NCBI GenBank assembly: GCA_910573755.1
Contig: CAJTBO010000020.1
Coordinates: forward strand, 1-64,000
Reading direction: 5' to 3'
From: Lachnospiraceae bacterium
GTDB lineage: Bacteria > Bacillota > Clostridia > Lachnospirales > Lachnospiraceae
DNA: 64,000 bases
In this document: one piece after another, positions 59,454 to 64,000 of the stretch
Layout of the letters: each line of letters begins with the position of its first letter
Position numbering within the stretch: position 1 is the stretch's first letter
Position numbers and translations under genes: made by a program
Notes under the pieces: model-generated
The model's database searches: none
Seen by the model: only the letters and a program-made list of their open reading frames with translations
Told to the model about the DNA's origin: nothing

Positions 59454-60443
59454 ATGAATGTTCAGAATTTAAATTATAATAAAGAAAAACTCCATAGCGA
59501 ACGTCCTCTTGTCGTTTTGACGGGCCCAACCGCCGTCGGAAAGACAGCCCTTTCCATCGCCTTTGCCAAGGCGGTACAGGGAGAGATCATATCCGCGGAC
59601 TCCATGCAGGTCTATAGAGGGATGGATATCGGCTCCGCAAAGATCAGAAAAGAAGAGATGGACGGCGTCCCGCATCATCTGCTGGATATTCTGGAGCCGG
59701 ATGAGATTTTTAACGTCATGATCTTTCAGCAGCTTGCGAAAAAAGCGATCGAAGAAATTTATGACAGAGGCCATATTCCGATCCTGACCGGCGGAACCGG
59801 ATTTTATATCCAGTCCGTATTATATGATATCTCATTTGCGGAAGAAACTGACGACACTGTCAGGAAAAGACTGGAAAAAGAGGCGAAAGAAAAAGGGGCG
59901 GCATATCTGCATGAAAAACTAGCAAAAGTCGATCCGGCGACCGCGGACAATGTCCATGCCAATAATATCAAACGGGTCATACGGGCACTGGAATTTTACG
60001 AGCTGAACAGTTATCCTTTATCACAGCACAATGAAACGGAGCGCCAAAAAAGTTCCCCTTATTTATTCCGTTACTATGTATTAAACGAGCCGAGAGAACT
60101 TCTCTATAAACGGATTGAAAAACGGGTGGATCAGATGCTGGCAGACGGGCTTGTGGCGGAAGTAGAAGCGCTGAAACAAAAGGGCTGCAGCAGAGATATG
60201 GTTTCCATGCAGGGGCTTGGCTATAAGGAAATACTGGATTACCTCGCAGGAGCCTGTACGCTGGAGGAAGCGGCGGATACGATCAAGAAAGAGACCAGAC
60301 ATTTTGCTAAACGTCAGCTTACATGGTTTCGGAGGGAGAAGGAAGTGATCTGGGTGGAAAAGGGCAGTTTTAAAAATGCGCAGGAACTTCTGATGTTTTT
60401 GATTGAAGACTATAAAAAGTATATTGAAGCAAACCTGATATAA
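59454..60443 (+). CDS. miaA: tRNA dimethylallyltransferase
   Basis: A 329-residue enzyme that adds dimethylallyl to A37 of tRNA, giving the substrate of MiaB. P-loop LTGPTAVGKTAL at about 22-33, the binding-site ISADSMQVYRGMDIGSAK and LTGGTGFYIQSVLYD are present. The C-terminal region with QGLGYKEILDYL and RHFAKRQLTWFRR is complete. Six bases follow the preceding stop, so it likely depends on that gene's promoter. ATG 59454 lies within GATGATGAAAAATG; the GGATGATGA is a weak ribosome binding site. Confidence 0.95.
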   Translation: MNVQNLNYNKEKLHSERPLVVLTGPTAVGKTALSIAFAKAVQGEIISADSMQVYRGMDIGSAKIRKEEMDGVPHHLLDILEPDEIFNVMIFQQLAKKAIEEIYDRGHIPILTGGTGFYIQSVLYDISFAEETDDTVRKRLEKEAKEKGAAYLHEKLAKVDPATADNVHANNIKRVIRALEFYELNSYPLSQHNETERQKSSPYLFRYYVLNEPRELLYKRIEKRVDQMLADGLVAEVEALKQKGCSRDMVSMQGLGYKEILDYLAGACTLEEAADTIKKETRHFAKRQLTWFRREKEVIWVEKGSFKNAQELLMFLIEDYKKYIEANLI

Positions 60444-60592
60444 CCTGACCCCATAACCTGAAACGCATTCCGGCAATATCATCAATGGTGATAGTGACCT
60501 GTATCCTCATTAAGGAGCAGATACACGTTGCAAAGCATAGCTGCCAATTTTATAATCATATATAAATCAGAATTTACAGGAGGGATAAATGG

Positions 60593-60754
60593 ATGGATCG
60601 TTTTAAAAAAGTATACAGTCAGGGAGTTATTGATGTAATAGAAATCCTAGTGGACACTGAAACAGGCGTAAATTATGTGTTTCGCAAGGTTGCAAATGCC
60701 GGAGGCCTTACAGTACTGCTTGATAAAGATGGAAAGCCGGTAGTGACACAGTAA
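60593..60754 (+). CDS. DUF6440-like small protein
   Basis: A 53-residue protein starting at ATG 60593, with AGGAGGG about 9 bases upstream; an out-of-frame ATG at 60589 is not used. The body GVNYVFRKVANAGGLTVLLD and DGKPVVTQ fits the small DUF6440 family that is common in Firmicutes. Structure appears to be a single small beta domain. Function unknown. It stands alone, with about 120 bases to the following acetyltransferase gene. Confidence 0.75.
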   Translation: MDRFKKVYSQGVIDVIEILVDTETGVNYVFRKVANAGGLTVLLDKDGKPVVTQ

Positions 60755-60874
60755 CTTTCACTTTATTATGGAAATGAAACAATGCGATGTGATTCCCTAC
60801 GTTTTGAATATCATGTACCGGAAGCATTTTTCTGAAAGGATATGAAAAGGCAGAGAAAGGAACAGGTGATTATC

Positions 60875-61420
60875 ATGTCAGATCATTTAAAAACGGAAAG
60901 ACTGATTTTACGTCCCTGGACGGAAACGGATGCAGAAAGTTTATACGAATACGCCAAAAGCCCGGAAGTCGGCCCGGTTGCGGGCTGGCCTGCGCACACC
61001 AGCGTGGAGAACAGCCGGGAGATCATACGGACCGTATTCTCGGAGGAGAATGTATATGCGGTCTGTCTGAAGGAAGATAATAAAGCGATCGGATGCGCTG
61101 CCATCACGATCGGGGAAAAGAGCAATCTGCATCTTCCGGAAACAGAAGGGGAGATCGGCTACTGGATCGGGGTTCCGTTCTGGGGACAGGGGCTGATACC
61201 GGAGGCCGTAAGGGAACTGATCCGCTATGGATTTGAAGAATTAAAACTGGAAAAACTCTGGTGCGGATATTTTGAGGGAAATAATAAATCAAAGAGAGCG
61301 CAGGAAAAATGCGGTTTTCACTATGATCATACCAACAAAGACCTGCACTGGGAATTGATGAACGATATCCGGACAGAACATGTAACCTGCCTTACCAGAA
61401 AAGAGTGGGAAGAGGCTTGA
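60875..61420 (+). CDS. GNAT family N-acetyltransferase (RimJ/RimL type)
   Basis: A 181-residue acetyltransferase. TERLILRPWTETDAESLYEY is the N-terminal RimJ/L pattern. The acetyl-CoA site is represented by IGYWIGVPFWGQGLIPEAVR and the end by FEGNNKSKRAQEKCGFHYDH. Start ATG 60875 is preferred: the extension from 60842 adds 11 basic residues not seen in the family. AAAGGAACAGG lies about 15 bases upstream. Substrate unknown. Confidence 0.9.
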   Translation: MSDHLKTERLILRPWTETDAESLYEYAKSPEVGPVAGWPAHTSVENSREIIRTVFSEENVYAVCLKEDNKAIGCAAITIGEKSNLHLPETEGEIGYWIGVPFWGQGLIPEAVRELIRYGFEELKLEKLWCGYFEGNNKSKRAQEKCGFHYDHTNKDLHWELMNDIRTEHVTCLTRKEWEEA

Positions 61421-61433
61421 CAGAAATCTCTGA

Positions 61434-61501
61434 CCGTATTAAGATAACATATATAGATTATCTATATATGTTATCTTTCGGATACAGGCATCTTAATACG
61501 G
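61434..61501. repeat. Nested inverted repeats after the acetyltransferase gene
   Basis: Inner repeat: an 18-base arm at 61441-61458 and its perfect complement at 61460-61477 around a single T (AAGATAACATATATAGAT / ATCTATATATGTTATCTT). Outer repeat: CCGTATTAAGAT (61434-61445) and ATCTTAATACGG (61490-61501). The two share bases 61441-61445, so both cannot form completely at once. Lies 14 bases after the acetyltransferase stop and 140 bases before the subtilase gene. Confidence 0.85.
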
Positions 61502-61640
61502 TTTCACAGGAGTTGGATTTACACGGTCTTACGGATTTTACGGTATGCTGTAAAGTGTTGTAAAGTCCCGTTTAAAAAAGATCGCCATAGAAATACAAGA
61601 TCCTGCAGGCATGTATCTGAAAAAGGAAGGAGAGACATAC

Positions 61641-62888
61641 ATGAAAAAGAAAGTGATCTTTGCGGCAGCGGCAGTCCTGATCCTGATGGCAGGCGGTTTT
61701 TTATGCTGGTATCTTACAGGCGGTTTTCTGAGGCCCGTTACCGGGCAGATAGCGGAGGAGGACTACCGGACGGGAACGAGAAAGTTTTACAGACGGGAAG
61801 AAAACGCCGGCTGGATGCGCGGCACTCTGACGAAGCTCCCCGAACCCGATGTCAATATGGGCTTTGATGTGCGCAACTACGATATTTCAGGATTTGACCT
61901 GACGGCGGAAGACGCCTTGTTATCTCAGGTGACCTTTGATTCTGCCACCCGCTGGCCGGAGGCTTTGCCGGAAGGATTTGATCCGGAAAAGATCATGGAG
62001 ACCGGAAAAGATCCGGGACTCGGCATCCGGGCGCTGCATGAAAAGGGCATAACGGGAAAGGGCGTCAGCATCGCCATCGTGGATCAGGCGCTGAATCCGG
62101 ATCATACAGAGTATGCGGATAATCTGATGAATTACGAACTGCTGCACTGCTGTGATAACGGCGCGCAGATGCACGGCAGCGCCGTGACAAGCATTGCGGC
62201 GGGAAAAAACTGCGGCGTTGCGCCGGATGCAAAAGTCTACTATATCGCTTCTACTTTCGGTACCTACAGCGCCGGCGGCATGAAAATGAATCTGAACTAC
62301 ATGGCGGACAGTATAGACCGGATTTTAGAGATCAATACTTTCCTGCCCGAGGAAAATAAAATCCGGGTTATCTCCATCTCGAGAGGATTTAGTTCAGAAA
62401 AGGGAGCGGATGCGGTCCGTGCCGCCGTTGAACGCGCAAAGCAGGCGGGTGTATTTGTGATCACCACCTCCACTGAAGACAACTATGGTTTTTCCCTGAT
62501 GGGACTCGGAAAGCAAGAGCAGTCGGCGGACCCGGATGATATCGCTGCCTGCCGCCCGGGGAATTTCTGGAGCGGATATTTTTACAGCGGGGAGATGGCT
62601 GATGCGTCCCATATGCTGCTTGTGCCGATGGATGCCAGAACATATGCCTCATGGTATACGACGGACGGATATGAATTTGCCTCTTCCGGGGGACTGAGCT
62701 GGTCGGTTCCGTGGCTGGCGGGGCTGTATGCGCTCTGCCTTCAGGTGGACGATGACCTGACGCCGGAACATTTTATCGAGGCCGCCTTCGAGACCGGAAC
62801 GATACGTACCATAGAATATCAGGGGAAATCTTATGAATTCGGAACGATCATAAATCCTGCGGCGTTAATAGAAGAGCTGGGACGATAA
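61641..62888 (+). CDS. Membrane-anchored S8 (subtilase) family protease
   Basis: A 415-residue protein with a single N-terminal membrane helix (VIFAAAAVLILMAGGFLCWY) and a serine-protease domain. The Asp motif is SIAIVDQALNPDHTEY, the His motif AQMHGSAVTSIAAGKNCGVA and the Ser motif GLSWSVPWLAGLYAL, standing for the usual GTSMATPHVAG. Triad order D-H-S is that of subtilisins, but the Ser motif is altered (Leu for Thr, Trp for Met). ATG 61641 has GGAAGGAG upstream; the frame from 61611 includes the ribosome binding site. An envelope-bound protease of unknown target. Confidence 0.85.
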   Translation: MKKKVIFAAAAVLILMAGGFLCWYLTGGFLRPVTGQIAEEDYRTGTRKFYRREENAGWMRGTLTKLPEPDVNMGFDVRNYDISGFDLTAEDALLSQVTFDSATRWPEALPEGFDPEKIMETGKDPGLGIRALHEKGITGKGVSIAIVDQALNPDHTEYADNLMNYELLHCCDNGAQMHGSAVTSIAAGKNCGVAPDAKVYYIASTFGTYSAGGMKMNLNYMADSIDRILEINTFLPEENKIRVISISRGFSSEKGADAVRAAVERAKQAGVFVITTSTEDNYGFSLMGLGKQEQSADPDDIAACRPGNFWSGYFYSGEMADASHMLLVPMDARTYASWYTTDGYEFASSGGLSWSVPWLAGLYALCLQVDDDLTPEHFIEAAFETGTIRTIEYQGKSYEFGTIINPAALIEELGR

Positions 62889-63009
62889 AAGAACAGATAT
62901 GTTACACACATCATTTATTTACGACAAACGGGCTGCTGAGTGCCGTTTGTATACTATGCAGGATCATATATCCATAAAGAAAATATCAAAAAAGCACAGG
63001 AAGGAAAAC

Positions 63010-64000
63010 ATGCAGATGGTAAAAGACACGCAGATAGAACAGTACTACAAAGACCTGGGAATCTCCCGGAAAGTCTGGGAATTCTGCCGGAATATCTGGG
63101 AATCCCTTGCGGAACGCTTTCGGAAGATCGACGCAGTATCCGAGGCAAACCAGCTGAAAGTATTAAAAGCCCTGCAGGAAAACCAGGTATCGGAGGCCTG
63201 TATGCTGGGTACCACCGGCTACGGCTATAACGATCTGGGACGGGATACGCTGGAAAAGGTATATGCCGGCATCTTTCATACGGAGGATGCGTTGGTGCGC
63301 CCCCAGATCACCTGCGGCACCCATGCGCTGGCACTGGCGCTGATGAGCAATCTGCGGCCCGGCGATGAATTGCTGTCTCCGGTGGGCAAACCCTACGATA
63401 CGCTGGAGGAGGTGATCGGCATCCGTCCCTCAAAGGGTTCTCTGGCGGAATACGGTATCACCTACTCTCAGGTGGACCTTCTGCCGGACGGCGGTTTTGA
63501 CTATGACGGCATCAAAAAGGCGATAAGCAGCCGTACAAGGCTGGTCACGATCCAGCGCTCCAAAGGCTATGCCACAAGGCCGACGCTGTCCGTGGAGCGG
63601 ATCGGGGAGCTGATCGCCTTTGTCAAGCAGATAAAACCCGATGTGCTCTGCATGGCGGATAACTGTTACGGGGAATTTGTGGAGACCATAGAACCCACTG
63701 ATGCGGGAGCGGATATGGCAGTGGGCTCCCTGATCAAAAACCCGGGCGGCGGTCTTGCGCCTATCGGCGGCTATATCGTCGGGAAAAAAGAATGTGTGGA
63801 GAATGCGGCATTCCGTCTTACCAGTCCGGGACTGGGCAAGGAGGTGGGTGCATCCCTAGGCATCCTCAGTGCATTTTATGAAGGACTGTTCCTTGCGCCG
63901 AATGTGACAGCAAATGCGTTAAAAGGTGCGATATTTGCGGCAAATGTCTACGAAAAGCTGGGATTTTCCGTTATTCCTGACAGTACGCAGGAACGGTATG
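63010..64000 (+). CDS. Methionine gamma-lyase family protein (aluminium-resistance type), partial
   Basis: The frame runs from ATG 63010 (AAGGAAAAC upstream) past the window end, about 330 codons seen. PLP-dependent fold type I: TTGYGYNDLGRDTLEKVYAG and TCGTHALALALMSNLRPGD near residues 70-115, AMADNCYGEFVE with the cofactor-contacting Asp, and VGSLIKNPGGGLAPIGGYIV with the Schiff-base Lys. The family is annotated as methionine gamma-lyase-like or aluminium resistance protein and commonly follows miaA in clostridia. The last 50-100 residues are missing because the window ends. Confidence 0.92.
   Translation, partial: MQMVKDTQIEQYYKDLGISRKVWEFCRNIWESLAERFRKIDAVSEANQLKVLKALQENQVSEACMLGTTGYGYNDLGRDTLEKVYAGIFHTEDALVRPQITCGTHALALALMSNLRPGDELLSPVGKPYDTLEEVIGIRPSKGSLAEYGITYSQVDLLPDGGFDYDGIKKAISSRTRLVTIQRSKGYATRPTLSVERIGELIAFVKQIKPDVLCMADNCYGEFVETIEPTDAGADMAVGSLIKNPGGGLAPIGGYIVGKKECVENAAFRLTSPGLGKEVGASLGILSAFYEGLFLAPNVTANALKGAIFAANVYEKLGFSVIPDSTQERY

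Overview
The window reads as a chromosomal segment of an endospore-forming, low-to-mid GC Firmicute, most likely a gut member of the Lachnospiraceae or a close relative. This rests on the sporulation pair yqfC/yqfD next to phoH and ybeY, the order miaB-mutS-mutL-miaA followed by a methionine gamma-lyase-like gene, strong AGGAGG-type ribosome binding sites, sigma-A promoters of the TTGTAA-17-TATAAT type, and several protein families typical of that group. No rRNA, tRNA or CRISPR array was recognised.

Layout. 1-6.1 kb is an accessory, eroded region: an IS200/IS605-type element whose transposase has an in-frame stop, a SymE-like protein, a tandemly duplicated Rpn-type PD-(D/E)XK nuclease gene with its promoter and terminator, an RmlD-like reductase, an unknown gene and remnants of a BglG/MtlR-type regulator. 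6.2-19.1 kb is one long same-strand operon: a membrane protein with an amidotransferase-like extracellular domain, an ABC ATPase and ABC-2 permease, a membrane protein with a Gly/Asn-rich tail, a MoxR AAA+ ATPase, a DUF58 protein, a 1582-residue protein with three von Willebrand A domains and a small charged protein. It looks like a membrane-associated MoxR/VWA machine coupled to an ABC exporter. 19.1-29.6 kb is a run of lineage-type secreted or lipid-anchored proteins (WG repeats, two paralogous beta-rich proteins, a putative permuted papain-like protein) interrupted by the housekeeping genes nth and an MBL-fold hydrolase.

29.7-36.4 kb is a core sporulation/RNA block: yqfC, yqfD, phoH, a 7TM-HD-like membrane protein whose HD catalytic pair appears lost, ybeY, a MOP-family flippase and a BofC-like protein. 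36.5-44.4 kb holds two flavoproteins on opposite strands, a small Cys/His protein, a DUF3160 lipoprotein and a CapA-family protein. 44.5-47.7 kb holds proB, a 5-formyltetrahydrofolate cyclo-ligase gene, a decayed nucleoside-phosphorylase-like gene and proA. 47.8-64 kb holds a putative nuclease, a Nudix hydrolase, miaB, mutS, a second COG2509-type flavoprotein, mutL, an AAA-ATPase/DUF1703 protein, miaA, a DUF6440 protein, an acetyltransferase, a membrane-anchored subtilase and the start of a methionine gamma-lyase-like gene that runs off the window.

The observations most worth following are the apparent 7TM-HD pseudoenzyme between phoH and ybeY, the triple-VWA fusion in the MoxR/ABC operon, a membrane-anchored protein with what looks like an EF-Tu domain-2 barrel, a nested inverted-repeat structure at 61.4 kb, and several small decay events (in-frame stop, homopolymer frameshift, multi-lesion pseudogene). 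All family assignments are from reading the sequence; no database search was run.
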